From Acidovorax facilis (lineage in GTDB: Bacteria > Pseudomonadota > Gammaproteobacteria > Burkholderiales > Burkholderiaceae_C): a DNA stretch of 64,000 bases. The position numbers and the translations under genes are program-made. The stretch spans positions 1 through 64,000 of the forward strand of contig NZ_JAMXAX010000010.1 of the NCBI RefSeq assembly GCF_023913775.1, read 5' to 3'. Within the stretch, counting starts at the first letter, position 1; the number at the start of each line of letters is the position of its first letter. Under the pieces are notes generated by a model. It saw only the letters and a program-made list of their open reading frames with translations, was not told the origin of the DNA and ran no database searches. Below are positions 10,287 through 19,614 of the stretch, piece by piece.

Positions 10287-11492
10287 ATGAATCCCCTGCT
10301 TTCCCATCTCCAGCCCTACCCCTTCGAGCGGCTGCGGCAGCTCTTTGCGGGGGTGGTGCCCCCGGCAGCCTACAGCCCCATCAGCCTGGGCATGGGTGAG
10401 CCACGCCATCCTACACCGCAGTTCATCAAAGATGCACTCAGTAACAACCTCAGTGGCCTGGCGAGTTACCCCGCCACCGCTGGCGAGTTGGGCTTGCGCG
10501 AGGCCTTCACCCGCTGGCTGAATTTGCGCTATGCCATCACGCTGGATCCGGCCACCCAGGTCCTTCCCGTGAATGGTTCTCGGGAAGCACTTTTTTCGTT
10601 TGCCCAAACCATCATCGATCCTTCAAAAGGCCAGCCGCTGGTAGTCTGCCCCAATCCGTTCTACCAGATCTATGAAGGTGCAGCCCTGCTGGCGGGCGCG
10701 GCCCCTTACTACGCGGCCAGCGACCCGGCACGCAATTTCGCCGTGAATTGGGACGCGGTGCCGGACTCCGTGTGGCAGCGGACGCAGTTGCTTTTTGTTT
10801 GCTCCCCTGGCAACCCCACCGGCGCCGTCATGCCGCTGACGGAGTGGAAGAAGTTGTTTGAACTGAGCGACCAGTATGGTTTTGTGATTGCCTCGGACGA
10901 GTGCTACAGCGAAATCTACTTCCGCGACGAACCGCCGTTGGGCGGCCTGCAGGCTGCAGACAAGCTCGGCCGCAGCGACTACAAGAACCTGATCTCCTTC
11001 ACCAGTCTCTCCAAGCGCAGCAACGTGCCCGGCATGCGCAGTGGTTTTGTGGCGGGAGATGCGGCCCTGATCAAGGCCTTCCTGCTGTACCGCACGTACC
11101 ACGGCAGCGCCATGAGCCCCATCGTGCAGGCCGCCAGCATTGCAGCCTGGGGTGACGAGCAGCATGTGGTGGAAAACCGCACGCGCTACCGCAAGAAGTT
11201 CGCCCAAGTCACGCCGCTGCTGGCGGGTGTCATGGAAGTAGCCCTTCCCGATGCAGGTTTCTACCTCTGGGCCAAGGTCCCCGAGCAGCTTGCCATGGAC
11301 GACGCCGAGTTCGCGCGGGCTCTTCTGGCTCAATACAATGTTACGGTGCTCCCTGGCAGCTACCTGGCCCGCGAGGCCCAGGGCAGCAACCCCGGTGCCC
11401 AGCGCGTGCGCATGGCCCTGGTGGCCGAAACCGAAGAGTGCGCGGAGGCTGCGTTGCGCATCGTGCAATTCATCCAGTCCCGCACTGCCTGA
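10287..11492 (+). CDS. dapC: N-succinyldiaminopimelate aminotransferase DapC
   Basis: PLP-dependent class I/II aminotransferase of the lysine/diaminopimelate pathway, making N-succinyl-LL-diaminopimelate from the keto form with glutamate. 401 residues. Visible motifs are SLGMGEPRHPTP at the N-terminus, PNPFYQIYEGA, CSPGNPTGAV, SDECYSEIYF, and the PLP-binding Lys243 in TSLSKRSNVPGMRSGF. dapD follows after 37 nt, so the two are probably co-transcribed, and dapE is three genes on, supporting the pathway call over a generic aminotransferase. Confidence 0.92.
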   Translation: MNPLLSHLQPYPFERLRQLFAGVVPPAAYSPISLGMGEPRHPTPQFIKDALSNNLSGLASYPATAGELGLREAFTRWLNLRYAITLDPATQVLPVNGSREALFSFAQTIIDPSKGQPLVVCPNPFYQIYEGAALLAGAAPYYAASDPARNFAVNWDAVPDSVWQRTQLLFVCSPGNPTGAVMPLTEWKKLFELSDQYGFVIASDECYSEIYFRDEPPLGGLQAADKLGRSDYKNLISFTSLSKRSNVPGMRSGFVAGDAALIKAFLLYRTYHGSAMSPIVQAASIAAWGDEQHVVENRTRYRKKFAQVTPLLAGVMEVALPDAGFYLWAKVPEQLAMDDAEFARALLAQYNVTVLPGSYLAREAQGSNPGAQRVRMALVAETEECAEAALRIVQFIQSRTA

Positions 11493-11529
11493 TTTCTGAT
11501 TCCTGATCCACAGACTGACAGACAACAAC

Positions 11530-12363
11530 ATGACCCAACAACTGCAAACCCTCATCGACAACGCCTGGGACAACCGCGCCAGCCTTTCGCCCTCCGCCGC
11601 CCCCAAGGAGATCCAGGACGCTGTCGAGCATGTGATCGCCGAGCTGAACAACGGCACGCTGCGCGTCGCCACGCGCGATGGTGTGGGCCAGTGGACAGTG
11701 CACCAGTGGATCAAGAAGGCCGTGCTGCTGTCGTTCCGCCTGAAGGACAACGAGGTCGTCAAGGCCGGTGACCTGGGTTTTTACGACAAGGTGCAGACCA
11801 AGTTTGCCCACTTGTCTGAAGAAGAAATGAAGGCCACCGGGGTGCGTGTGGTGCCACCCGCCGTCGCCCGCCGTGGCAGCTTCATCGCCAAGGGCGCGAT
11901 CCTGATGCCTTCGTACGTGAACATCGGCGCCTATGTGGGCGAAGGCACCATGGTCGACACCTGGGCCACCGTGGGTTCGTGCGCACAGATCGGCGCCAAC
12001 GTGCACCTGTCGGGCGGCGTGGGCATTGGTGGCGTGCTGGAGCCTCTGCAGGCCGGCCCCACCATCATCGAAGACAACTGCTTCATCGGCGCCCGCTCCG
12101 AGGTAGTTGAAGGCGTGGTGGTGGAAGAAAACTCCGTGCTGGGCATGGGCGTGTACCTGGGCCAGAGCACCCCCATCTTCAACCGCGCCACGGGCGAGAT
12201 CAGCTATGGCCGCGTGCCCTCGGGCTCGGTGGTGGTCAGCGGCAACCTGCCCAAGACGGCCGCCAACGGCACGCCCTACAGCATGTACGCCGCCATCATC
12301 GTCAAGCAGGTGGACGCGCAGACGCGCTCCAAGACCAGCATCAACGACCTGCTGCGCGACTGA
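11530..12363 (+). CDS. dapD: Tetrahydrodipicolinate N-succinyltransferase DapD
   Basis: Transfers succinyl from succinyl-CoA to tetrahydrodipicolinate, committing it to the succinylase branch of diaminopimelate and lysine synthesis. 277 residues, close to the usual 274. The C-terminal two thirds are a left-handed beta-helix of hexapeptide repeats ([20 protein letters not shown], then [15 protein letters not shown] and [16 protein letters not shown]), which form the trimer and hold the CoA. The N-terminus ([17 protein letters not shown]) is typical. It follows dapC by 37 nt. Confidence 0.96.
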   Translation: MTQQLQTLIDNAWDNRASLSPSAAPKEIQDAVEHVIAELNNGTLRVATRDGVGQWTVHQWIKKAVLLSFRLKDNEVVKAGDLGFYDKVQTKFAHLSEEEMKATGVRVVPPAVARRGSFIAKGAILMPSYVNIGAYVGEGTMVDTWATVGSCAQIGANVHLSGGVGIGGVLEPLQAGPTIIEDNCFIGARSEVVEGVVVEENSVLGMGVYLGQSTPIFNRATGEISYGRVPSGSVVVSGNLPKTAANGTPYSMYAAIIVKQVDAQTRSKTSINDLLRD

Positions 12364-12433
12364 TCGCATTCAAGGCCGGGGCAGGCCATCCCGCCTGCCC
12401 GCCGACAGACACCGACAACAAGAGGGAAACACC

Positions 12434-13597
12434 ATGAGCACGATGGAGCGGATTCTTCGCCTGATGAGCGAAAAGAAGGCATCAGACGTCTACCTGTCGG
12501 CCAATGCCCCGGCGCTGATCAAGATCAACGGCGAATGCATCCCGATCAACAACCAGATCCTGCCGCCCGATGCGCCGCGCAACCTGCTCTCCGAAGTGGT
12601 TCCTCCAGATCGCATCGAAGAACTGGAGGAAACCGGCGAGCTGAACATGGGCGTGCCGCTCAGCGGTGTGGGCCGCTTCCGTATCAGTGCCATGCGCCAG
12701 CGCGGCAGCTACGCGGTGGTGATCCGTTTCATCTCGCAGCAGATTCCCGAATTCGACTCGCTGGGCCTTCCACCCGTGATGCGCGAACTCATCATGGAAA
12801 AGCGGGGCCTGATCCTGATGGTCGGCGCCACGGGCTCGGGCAAGAGCACATCCCTGGCGTCGATGATCGACACCCGCAACGAAGCACTCACCGGCCACAT
12901 CCTCACCATCGAAGACCCGGTCGAGTACCAGTTCAAGAACAAGAAATCCATCGTCAATCAGCGCGAGATCGGCAGTGATACCCAATCGCTGCAGACCGCC
13001 CTCAAGAACGCGCTGCGCCAGGCGCCGGATGTGATCCTGATCGGCGAAATCCGCGACCGCGAAACCATGTCGGCCGCCATTGCCTACGCCCAGTCCGGCC
13101 ACTTGTGTCTGGCCACGCTGCACGGCAACAACAGCTACCACGCGCTCAATCGCATCTTGTCGTTCTATCCCGTCGAAGTGCGTCCCACCATGCTGGGCGA
13201 CCTGGCATCCGCCCTGAAGGCCATCATCTCCCAACGCCTGGTGCGCACCATCGACGGCAGCCGTGCTCCGGCGGTGGAAGTCATGCTCAACACCAAGCTG
13301 GTGTCCGACCTGATCGAAAAAGGCGATTTCTCAGGCGTCAAAGAAGCGATGGAGAAGTCCATGGCCGAAGGTTCGCTGACCTTTGAGGAAGCCCTCGCCC
13401 GGTTGATCATGGACTCCAAGATCGACCGCAAGGAAGGCATGGCCTACGCTGACTCGCCTACCAACCTCATGTGGCGCTTGCAAAACGACTTCTCCCTGGC
13501 CGCCAATGCCGCCAAGGCGCAGAAGGAAGCGCGGGATGCACCCGACGACGCGCCTTCCTTCACCGAGATCGTGCTGGACGTCAAACCAGCGGCATGA
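12434..13597 (+). CDS. pilU: Type IV pilus retraction-associated ATPase PilU
   Basis: Hexameric AAA+ secretion-type ATPase that assists PilT in pilus retraction. 387 residues from the ATG after AGAGGGAAACACC; the frame is open upstream but only as a shadow of dapD. Walker A is GATGSGKST, followed by LTIEDPVEYQ and the Walker B region DVILIGEIRDRETM; SGHLCLATLHGNN is the sensor region. The longer C-terminus (GVKEAMEKSMAEGSLTFEEA) is the PilU form rather than the ~345-residue PilT form. It lies between dapD and dapE with no other pilus gene in view. Confidence 0.88.
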   Translation: MSTMERILRLMSEKKASDVYLSANAPALIKINGECIPINNQILPPDAPRNLLSEVVPPDRIEELEETGELNMGVPLSGVGRFRISAMRQRGSYAVVIRFISQQIPEFDSLGLPPVMRELIMEKRGLILMVGATGSGKSTSLASMIDTRNEALTGHILTIEDPVEYQFKNKKSIVNQREIGSDTQSLQTALKNALRQAPDVILIGEIRDRETMSAAIAYAQSGHLCLATLHGNNSYHALNRILSFYPVEVRPTMLGDLASALKAIISQRLVRTIDGSRAPAVEVMLNTKLVSDLIEKGDFSGVKEAMEKSMAEGSLTFEEALARLIMDSKIDRKEGMAYADSPTNLMWRLQNDFSLAANAAKAQKEARDAPDDAPSFTEIVLDVKPAA

Positions 13598-13605
13598 AAT
13601 GTCTC

Positions 13606-13672
13606 CGCCCTGAGTCGCCTGCGGCGCCTTCCCCCTGGGGGACGACGCCCTCGCTGCGGGGCGGTCCTTGGC
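13606..13672 (+). repeat. GC-rich CCCTGAG intergenic repeat, copy 1
   Basis: Between pilU and dapE. Contains CCCTGAGTCGCC, GCGCCTTCCCCCTGGGGG and GCGGGGCGGTCCTTGGC. The same ordered blocks occur at 62691-62758 on this strand and at 57323-57411 on the other strand. Confidence 0.7.
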
Positions 13673-13760
13673 TTGCCGTCTCTCGCCTAGGCCGCGCTGA
13701 TGCTTACGCTTCGCTCTCTAACTACAGCTGACTGCACGGCCCCATCCCACCGAATCCCCA

Positions 13761-14954
13761 ATGTCCCGTACCCTGCACCTCGCCGAACAGCTCATTTCCC
13801 TGCCCTCCATCACCCCCGAGGATGCGGGCTGCCTGGACCTGCTGGCCGCGCGGCTGGCTCCGCTCGGGTTTGTGTGTGAGCGCCTGGACAGCGGCCCGGC
13901 GGACTTTCGTGTCAGCAACTTGTGGGCAAAAAGGCCTGTAGCGCTTGATGGAAAAGCGCAAGCAGCTATTAAAACCATAGTGTTTGCCGGCCACACCGAT
14001 GTCGTACCCACAGGCCCGCTGGCCCAATGGAGCAGCGACCCGTTTGTACCCACCCACAAGGACGGTAAGCTGTATGGCCGTGGTGCCAGCGATATGAAAA
14101 CTTCCATCGCCGCCTTTGTCGTGGCGGTGGAAGAGTTCCTGGCCACCACGCCAGCACCCCTGATCGAGCTGGCCTTTCTTCTGACCAGCGATGAGGAAGG
14201 CCCCTCGGTGGATGGCACCAAGGTTGTGGTCGAGCAACTCAAGGCGCGTGGTGAAAAGCTCGATTACTGCATCGTCGGAGAACCTACCTCCGTCGAAAAA
14301 ACGGGCGACATGATCAAGAACGGGCGGCGCGGCACGCTCAGCGGCAAGCTCACGGTGCGCGGTATTCAGGGGCACATTGCCTACCCGCAACTGGCCCGCA
14401 ACCCCATTCACCAGGCCCTGCCCGCACTCACGGAGCTGGCGGCCACGGTGTGGGACCAGGGCAACGCGTTTTTCCCGCCCACCAGCTGGCAGATCAGCAA
14501 CATGCACGGCGGCACGGGTGCCACCAATGTGATCCCGGGAGAGGTCGTGATCGACTTCAACTTCCGCTTCTCGACTGAATCCACGGCCGAAGGCCTGCAG
14601 CAGCGTGTGCACGCCGTGCTAGACCGCCATGGCCTGGAATACGACCTGCGCTGGACGCTGGGCGGCCAGCCGTTTTTGACAACCCCCGGCGAACTGGTGG
14701 GCGCCGTGCAGCAGGCCATCACTGCAGAGACCGGGCTGACCACCGAACTCTCCACCACGGGCGGAACCAGCGACGGCCGTTTCATCGCCCAGGTGTGCCC
14801 CCAGGTGATTGAACTCGGCCCCCCCAACGCCAGCATCCACAAGATCGACGAGCACATCGTGGTGGCCGACATTGACCCCCTCAAGAACATCTACCGCCGC
14901 ACGCTGGAAAACCTGCATGCGCAGGCCCTGGCCGCCTATGGAGTGCCAGCATGA
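13761..14954 (+). CDS. dapE: Succinyl-diaminopimelate desuccinylase DapE
   Basis: Zn-dependent M20-family hydrolase that releases succinate from N-succinyl-LL-diaminopimelate. 397 residues. Metal-binding motifs visible are [35 protein letters not shown] with the catalytic Glu, and VGEPTSVEK. The usual family length is about 375. Roughly ten extra residues sit at 60-71, between NLWAKR and TIVFAGHTD, and are encoded by a copy of the interspersed repeat (13932-13975). The prmB start overlaps its stop as ATGA. Confidence 0.95.
   Translation: MSRTLHLAEQLISLPSITPEDAGCLDLLAARLAPLGFVCERLDSGPADFRVSNLWAKRPVALDGKAQAAIKTIVFAGHTDVVPTGPLAQWSSDPFVPTHKDGKLYGRGASDMKTSIAAFVVAVEEFLATTPAPLIELAFLLTSDEEGPSVDGTKVVVEQLKARGEKLDYCIVGEPTSVEKTGDMIKNGRRGTLSGKLTVRGIQGHIAYPQLARNPIHQALPALTELAATVWDQGNAFFPPTSWQISNMHGGTGATNVIPGEVVIDFNFRFSTESTAEGLQQRVHAVLDRHGLEYDLRWTLGGQPFLTTPGELVGAVQQAITAETGLTTELSTTGGTSDGRFIAQVCPQVIELGPPNASIHKIDEHIVVADIDPLKNIYRRTLENLHAQALAAYGVPA
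13932..13975 (+). repeat. Interspersed repeat translated within dapE
   Basis: GGCCTGTAGCGCTTGATGG, then AAAAGCGCAAGCAGCTATTA, matches the intergenic copies of the family. It is read in frame as [12 protein letters not shown] just before the conserved metal-binding GHTD motif. Confidence 0.75.
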
Positions 14955-15886
14955 ACACTCCACAACAGCACCCCACCGTCGCGGGCGATACCGTGGGTGC
15001 CCTGGTCGAATCGGGTGCGCAGTGCCTTGCCGCAGCAGGCGTCTCCTTTGGCCACGGTACCACCAATGCCCACGACGAAGCCGCTTGGCTGGTGCTCTGG
15101 CGTCTGGGGCTGCCGCTGGACAGTGATCTGTCGGAAGCCCCCGATTCCATGAAGAATCAGCCCGTAGCGCCCGCCGATCAAGCGCTGGTAGCTACTCTTT
15201 TTGAAGAGCGCATCCGCACCCGCAAGCCCGCCGCCTATCTCACACAAGAGGCCTGGCTGCAGGGTGTACCGTTCTACGTGGACGAACGCGCCATCGTGCC
15301 GCGCAGCTTCATTGCCGAACTGCTGGTCGATGGGGGGGCTGACGAGTACCTGAGCGATCACACCCGCCAGGTGCTGGACCTGTGCACGGGTAACGGCAGC
15401 CTGGCCGTGCTGGCGGCCATGGCCTGGCCCGAGGTGCAAGTGACGGGCGCCGACATATCGCCCGACGCGCTGGCGGTAGCCCGCATCAATGTGGACAAAC
15501 ACGGCCTGCAAGACCGCATCCAGCTGCAGCTGTCCGATGGCCTGGCTGCCCTGCCCGGCCCCTGGGACCTGATCCTGTGCAATCCGCCCTACGTGAATGC
15601 GGCCAGCATGGCCGCCTTGCCCGCCGAATACCGTGCCGAGCCCGAGCTGGCCCTGGCCGGAGGCAACGATGGCATGGACTTTGTGCGCCAGCTGTTTGCC
15701 GCTGCTCCCGCCTGCATGAGTGAGGATGCAGTGATCATTCTGGAGATCGGTAACGAACGCGCTTACTTCGAGGCCGCTTTCCCCCAACTGCCTGTTTTCT
15801 GGCTCGATACCAGTGCGGGTGAAGACCAGGTTTTGCTGGTGACTCGGCAGGCCTTGGCCGCCCAAAGCCGGCTCACGGCACAATAG
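14951..15886 (+). CDS. prmB: 50S ribosomal protein L3 N5-glutamine methyltransferase PrmB
   Basis: SAM-dependent enzyme that methylates a glutamine of ribosomal protein L3. 311 residues. It has [16 protein letters not shown] (SAM motif I), [17 protein letters not shown], and the NPPY motif ([10 protein letters not shown], Asn211), which binds the target glutamine amide. [17 protein letters not shown] before the SAM domain separates PrmB from PrmC. Its ATG overlaps the dapE stop (ATGA), so the pair is translationally coupled. Residues 72-84 are encoded by a copy of the interspersed repeat. Confidence 0.92.
   Translation: MNTPQQHPTVAGDTVGALVESGAQCLAAAGVSFGHGTTNAHDEAAWLVLWRLGLPLDSDLSEAPDSMKNQPVAPADQALVATLFEERIRTRKPAAYLTQEAWLQGVPFYVDERAIVPRSFIAELLVDGGADEYLSDHTRQVLDLCTGNGSLAVLAAMAWPEVQVTGADISPDALAVARINVDKHGLQDRIQLQLSDGLAALPGPWDLILCNPPYVNAASMAALPAEYRAEPELALAGGNDGMDFVRQLFAAAPACMSEDAVIILEIGNERAYFEAAFPQLPVFWLDTSAGEDQVLLVTRQALAAQSRLTAQ
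15160..15205 (+). repeat. Interspersed repeat translated within prmB
   Basis: CCCGTAGCGCCCGCCGATCA, then AGCGCTGGTAGCTACTCTTT, fits the family. It is read in frame as [13 protein letters not shown], in the N-terminal linker region of PrmB. Confidence 0.65.
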
Positions 15887-15959
15887 AGGGTTGCGCGCCA
15901 CCGCCTTGTTGCATCCGTTGCATGGTTTGCAACAGCCTTGGCCCCCTGCTTTTTCACGC

Positions 15960-15987
15960 CACCCGCCCAGTGCGGGTGCGCTTTTTT
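15960..15987 (+). terminator. Rho-independent terminator after prmB
   Basis: Seven-bp stem CACCCGC (15960-15966) / GCGGGTG (15972-15978) with a 5-nt loop, followed by CGC and six T. It lies just before the ABC-F gene start, so that gene probably needs its own promoter, or the site acts as an attenuator. Confidence 0.75.
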
Positions 15988-15998
15988 CTGAGTTCCGG

Positions 15999-18041
15999 AT
16001 GATCACCCTCAAGAACGTTACCCTGCGACGCGGCGCCAAAGTCGTGCTCGACAGCGTTTCCGCCACCATCAACCCCGGCGAAAGCGTCGGCCTTGTGGGC
16101 CGCAATGGCGCGGGCAAGTCGAGCCTGTTTGCCTTGCTCAGCGGCAAACTGCACGAAGACGGGGGAGATTTTTACATCCCCACCAGCTGGCGCATGGCGG
16201 AGGTCGCGCAGAACATGCCCGAAACCGACCAGTCGGCCACTGACTTTGTGTTGGAGGGTGACACGCGTCTGGCCGAGGTCCAGCAACAGTTGCTGGACGC
16301 AGAGGCCAGCGACGACGGCATGGCCATCGCCCATGCTTATTCGGACCTGCACGACGCCGGTGCCCATGATGCGGTGGCACGCGCGCAGGCACTTATTCTG
16401 GGCCTGGGCTTTCGCGTGAGCGAGCTCGACCAGCCCGTCAACAGCTTTTCGGGCGGCTGGCGCATGCGCCTGCAACTGGCGCGCGCGCTGATGTGCCCCA
16501 GCGATTTGCTGCTGCTGGACGAGCCCACCAACCACTTGGACTTGGACGCCCTGGTCTGGCTCGAAGCCTGGCTCAAGCGCTACGCGGGCACCATGATCGT
16601 GATCAGCCATGACCGCGAGTTTCTGGATGCCATCACCAACGTCACCCTGCAAATCCAGCAAGGCGAGTTGAACCGCTACGGTGGAAACTACAGCAAGTTC
16701 GAAGAGCTGCGCGCCCAGCAGCTTGAACTGCAACAGGCCAGCTTCTCCAAACAGCAGGAGAAGATGGCCCATCTGCAGAAGTTCATCGACCGCTTCAAGG
16801 CCAAGGCCAGCAAGGCCAAGCAGGCGCAAAGCCGCGTCAAGCAGCTCGAACGCATGGAAAAGATTGGCCCCGTGCTGGCCGAGGCGGACTTCACCTTCGA
16901 GTTCAAGGAACCCGCCAATCTGCCAAACCCGATGCTGGCCATCAGCGATGCATCATTTGGCTATGTGGACGACGAGGGCACGCCCACCACCATCCTCACC
17001 GGCGTGAACCGCTCGGTGCTGGCGGGCCAGCGCATCGGCATTCTGGGTGCCAACGGCCAGGGCAAGTCCACGCTGGTCAAAACCATTGCCCGCACCATGA
17101 AACCCCTGGGCGGCAGCGTGACCGAAGGCAAGGGCCTGAACATCGGCTACTTCGCCCAGCAGGAACTCGACGTGCTGCGCCCCGGCGAGAACCCGCTGGA
17201 GCACATGATCCGCCTGGCCAAGGAACTGGGCCCCGACATCAAGCAACCCAGCCGCGAGCAAGACCTGCGCAGCTATCTGGGCACGTTCAACTTCACGGGC
17301 GACATGGTCAAGCAAGCCGTGGGCACCATGAGCGGTGGCGAAAAAGCCCGCTTGGTGTTGGCCATGATCGTGTGGCAACGCCCCAACCTGCTGCTGCTGG
17401 ACGAACCTACCAACCACCTGGACTTAGCCACCCGCGAAGCCCTGGCCATGGCGCTCAACGACTTCGACGGCACCGTCATGCTGGTCAGCCACGACCGTTC
17501 GCTGCTGCGCTCGGTCTGCGAAGACTTCTGGATGGTGGGCCGGGGCGTTGTGGGGCCCTTCGATGGCGATCTGGACGACTACCAGCGCTACCTGCTCGAA
17601 GAGTCCAAACGCCTTCGCGAAGAGGCACGCCTGGCCGAGCAGGCACAGGTCTCGGTGGCAAGCTCCACGGCCCCCAAGGCCAACGCAACTTCAGCGGCAG
17701 CAAATCCCGCTCCTGTCGCGGCCCCGGTGCCCACACCGACCTCCGCCACAACCCCTTCAAGGGACGGGCGAGAACAACGCAAACTGGATGCCCAGGCGCG
17801 CCAGCAACAAGCCGAAAAAACACGGCCACTCAAAAAAGAGCTGGAGCAGATCGACAAGCGCCTGGCGACGCTGGCTGGCGAACGGGCTGCGCTCGAGCAC
17901 AAGCTCACGCAGGCCCTGCCCCCGGCCGAGATCGCAGAGTGTGGCCGCGCCCTGAAGGCAGGCCATGAAGAGACGGCCCAACTGGAAGAACGCTGGCTGG
18001 AAATTTCTTCGGAACTGGAAGAAATCTCGGCAGCGGCATAG
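15999..18041 (+). CDS. ABC-F family ATPase (YheS/Uup-like)
   Basis: 680-residue protein with two ABC ATPase domains and no membrane segment, the ABC-F layout of ribosome-associated translation factors. First domain: GRNGAGKSS, FSGGWRMRLQLARAL and LLLDEPTNHLDLD. Second: GANGQGKST, MSGGEKARLVLA and LLLDEPTNHLDLA. Between them is the charged P-site tRNA interaction linker (about 240-300). The C-terminus has an Ala/Pro-rich stretch (about 548-585) and a coiled coil. Start chosen at ATG 15999 because MITLKNVTLRRG begins the ABC fold. Best match is the YheS subgroup; exact role unproven. Confidence 0.9.
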   Translation: MITLKNVTLRRGAKVVLDSVSATINPGESVGLVGRNGAGKSSLFALLSGKLHEDGGDFYIPTSWRMAEVAQNMPETDQSATDFVLEGDTRLAEVQQQLLDAEASDDGMAIAHAYSDLHDAGAHDAVARAQALILGLGFRVSELDQPVNSFSGGWRMRLQLARALMCPSDLLLLDEPTNHLDLDALVWLEAWLKRYAGTMIVISHDREFLDAITNVTLQIQQGELNRYGGNYSKFEELRAQQLELQQASFSKQQEKMAHLQKFIDRFKAKASKAKQAQSRVKQLERMEKIGPVLAEADFTFEFKEPANLPNPMLAISDASFGYVDDEGTPTTILTGVNRSVLAGQRIGILGANGQGKSTLVKTIARTMKPLGGSVTEGKGLNIGYFAQQELDVLRPGENPLEHMIRLAKELGPDIKQPSREQDLRSYLGTFNFTGDMVKQAVGTMSGGEKARLVLAMIVWQRPNLLLLDEPTNHLDLATREALAMALNDFDGTVMLVSHDRSLLRSVCEDFWMVGRGVVGPFDGDLDDYQRYLLEESKRLREEARLAEQAQVSVASSTAPKANATSAAANPAPVAAPVPTPTSATTPSRDGREQRKLDAQARQQQAEKTRPLKKELEQIDKRLATLAGERAALEHKLTQALPPAEIAECGRALKAGHEETAQLEERWLEISSELEEISAAA

Positions 18042-18084
18042 GCCAAAAATGTAAATTCATGTAATAACAAAGTGATCGTTATTC

Positions 18085-18133
18085 GACCTTTGCGCTTATC
18101 CAGCAATCATTTTTAGCTATTATTTTTGATAGC
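18085..18133 (+). repeat. 45-50 nt interspersed repeat, intergenic copy
   Basis: GACCTTTGCGCTTATCCAGC, then an AT-rich stretch and AGCTATTATTTTTGATAGC. One of the clearest copies of the family. Confidence 0.75.
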
Positions 18134-18240
18134 GGTGTAGAGGTAAGCCTGCGGGCACTTACGGTTGCATTTTTTTGCGAGACGCTGTCAACGGACAGTA
18201 GATGGGCCGCGTTGTTGGTACATCACAGGAGTTTTCCAGC

Positions 18241-18315
18241 ATGAATACCACCGCAATCTTGTCCGCTTGGCCCGAAGACGAACGCGATCGCAAGCGCGCT
18301 CCCGCCCGCTTCTGA
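18241..18315 (+). CDS. Possible 24-residue small ORF
   Basis: ATG with CAGGAG 9-10 nt upstream opens a 24-codon frame, peptide MNTTAILSAWPEDERDRKRA plus four residues. It is hydrophilic and rich in Arg/Asp/Glu. The good ribosome binding site is the only support. It could be a small protein, a leader peptide or the remains of a longer gene. No function is proposed. Confidence 0.25.
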   Translation: MNTTAILSAWPEDERDRKRAPARF

Positions 18316-18479
18316 AGACGTGGCAGCCATTTTCCCGCTTCAAGCGCCCATCCAATGCCAGCCTCAAAACCGAAGCACAAAGCGTACCAAGGTACCGGTT
18401 GTGTTTCTGCCGAACGGCCCATTTCATAGGCTCCTCGAAGCAAGGTAACCGGCAGCCCCTTCCCTCTTGCTCCTCCAAC

Positions 18480-18506
18480 AAAAAACCCCGCATTGCGGGG
18501 TTTTTT
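18480..18506. terminator. Bidirectional terminator at the end of phaB
   Basis: Six A, stem CCCCGC / GCGGGG with a 3-nt loop, then six T. Works on either strand; on the minus strand it lies about 20 nt after the phaB stop. Confidence 0.88.
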
Positions 18507-18527
18507 GTTTTTCCAACCCTTCGGGCA

Positions 18528-19265
18528 TCAACCCATGTGCAGGCCACCGTTAACCGAGAAATCAGCACCGGTGGCGTAGCCACCCTCATCCGAAGCCAGC
18601 CACGCAATGATGGAAGCGATTTCGCTGGGTTCACCGAGGCGCTTGACGGGAACCGTGGCCACGATCTTTTCGAGCACATCGGGACGGATCGCCTTGACCA
18701 TGTCGGTGCCGATGTAGCCGGGGCTCACCGTATTGACCGTCACGCCCTTGGTGGCCAGCTCCTGCGCCAGAGCCATCGAAAAGCCATGCATGCCCGCCTT
18801 GGCCGCCGAGTAGTTGGTCTGGCCCGCCTGGCCCTTCTCACCATTCACCGAACTGATGTTGATGATGCGGCCCCAGCCCTTTTCCACCATGTCGACCACC
18901 ACCTGCTTGGTGACGTTGAACATGCTGTTGAGGTTGGTTTCAATCACCGCGTCCCAGTCTTCGCGCGACATCTTGAGGAACATGCGGTCGCGGGTGATGC
19001 CGGCGTTGTTCACCAGCACGTCGATGGTGCCGTGCTCGGCCTTGGTCTTGCCAAAGGCTTCTACCGTGGAATCCCAGTCGCCCACATTGCCCACCGACGC
19101 ATAGAAGGTGTAGCCCAGGGCTTTCTGCTCAGCCAGCCACTTGGCATGGTCACGGGTAGGGCCACAACCTGCGATGACCTTGAAACCCTCCTTGTGCAGG
19201 CGCTGGCAAATGGCAGTCCCGATGCCGCCCATGCCGCCGGTGACGTATGCAACTTTCTGGCTCAT
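18528..19265 (-). CDS. phaB: Acetoacetyl-CoA reductase PhaB
   Basis: NADPH-dependent short-chain dehydrogenase that reduces acetoacetyl-CoA to (R)-3-hydroxybutyryl-CoA for PHB synthesis. 245 residues, the usual length. It has the Rossmann motif TGGMGGIGTAICQRL, NNAG, ISSVNGEKGQAGQTNYSAAK with the catalytic Ser and YxxxK, and PGYIGTDMV. The start ATG has AAGGAG 8 nt before it; an upstream in-frame start would add ten unrelated residues. It is downstream of phaA on the same strand, but a terminator lies between them. Confidence 0.97.
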   Translation of the reverse strand: MSQKVAYVTGGMGGIGTAICQRLHKEGFKVIAGCGPTRDHAKWLAEQKALGYTFYASVGNVGDWDSTVEAFGKTKAEHGTIDVLVNNAGITRDRMFLKMSREDWDAVIETNLNSMFNVTKQVVVDMVEKGWGRIINISSVNGEKGQAGQTNYSAAKAGMHGFSMALAQELATKGVTVNTVSPGYIGTDMVKAIRPDVLEKIVATVPVKRLGEPSEIASIIAWLASDEGGYATGADFSVNGGLHMG

Positions 19266-19614
19266 GTGATTTCTCCTTGTTGGTGATTTGCTCAACAGCC
19301 ACTCTACCGAAGAAATCTACCGCCGCCGTGAAGGAAAACACTGAAGCCCTTTTCTTTTTGGCATATCGGCATGCGTCATGCGCCTTACGCGCTATGTGTC
19401 TCGGCAGAGTCACAGTTTTGGTGCAAGCCACAGCCCTCCTACGGCCCAACAGAAACATCTTGCAACCACCTGCGCGCGCTAAGGTGGGACCACGGCGGCG
19501 ACACGTTCACACTGAAGCCAGACATAAAAAAGCCGCGTCGTAACGCGGCTTCGATTTTTGGCCTTGCACCTGAGAAACGGCTGAACCGCAGGTGCCGCCA
19601 AGCGCAGGGGCTTA
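19266..19614. other. phaA-phaB intergenic region
   Basis: 349 bp with no credible gene. It contains the phaA terminator (19526-19555) and then about 260 bp of leader sequence before phaB, so phaB probably has its own promoter. I could not assign -35/-10 boxes with confidence. Confidence 0.5.
19526..19555 (-). terminator. Terminator after phaA
   Basis: Stem AGCCGCG (19531-19537) / CGCGGCT (19544-19550). On the minus strand it is followed by a run of six T. It lies about 60 nt downstream of the phaA stop. Confidence 0.82.

Larger units (their letters stand above)
18042..18527. other. Intergenic region between ABC-F gene and phaB
   Basis: Holds an interspersed repeat (18085-18133), a possible very short ORF (18241-18315) and a strong bidirectional terminator (18480-18506). 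No longer frame in either strand looks like a protein. Confidence 0.6.

Noticed and set aside
18159-18679. Minus-strand frames of 94 and 163 codons across the gap after phaB
   Set aside because: They run through the terminator and antisense of phaB, with no ribosome binding site or domain.
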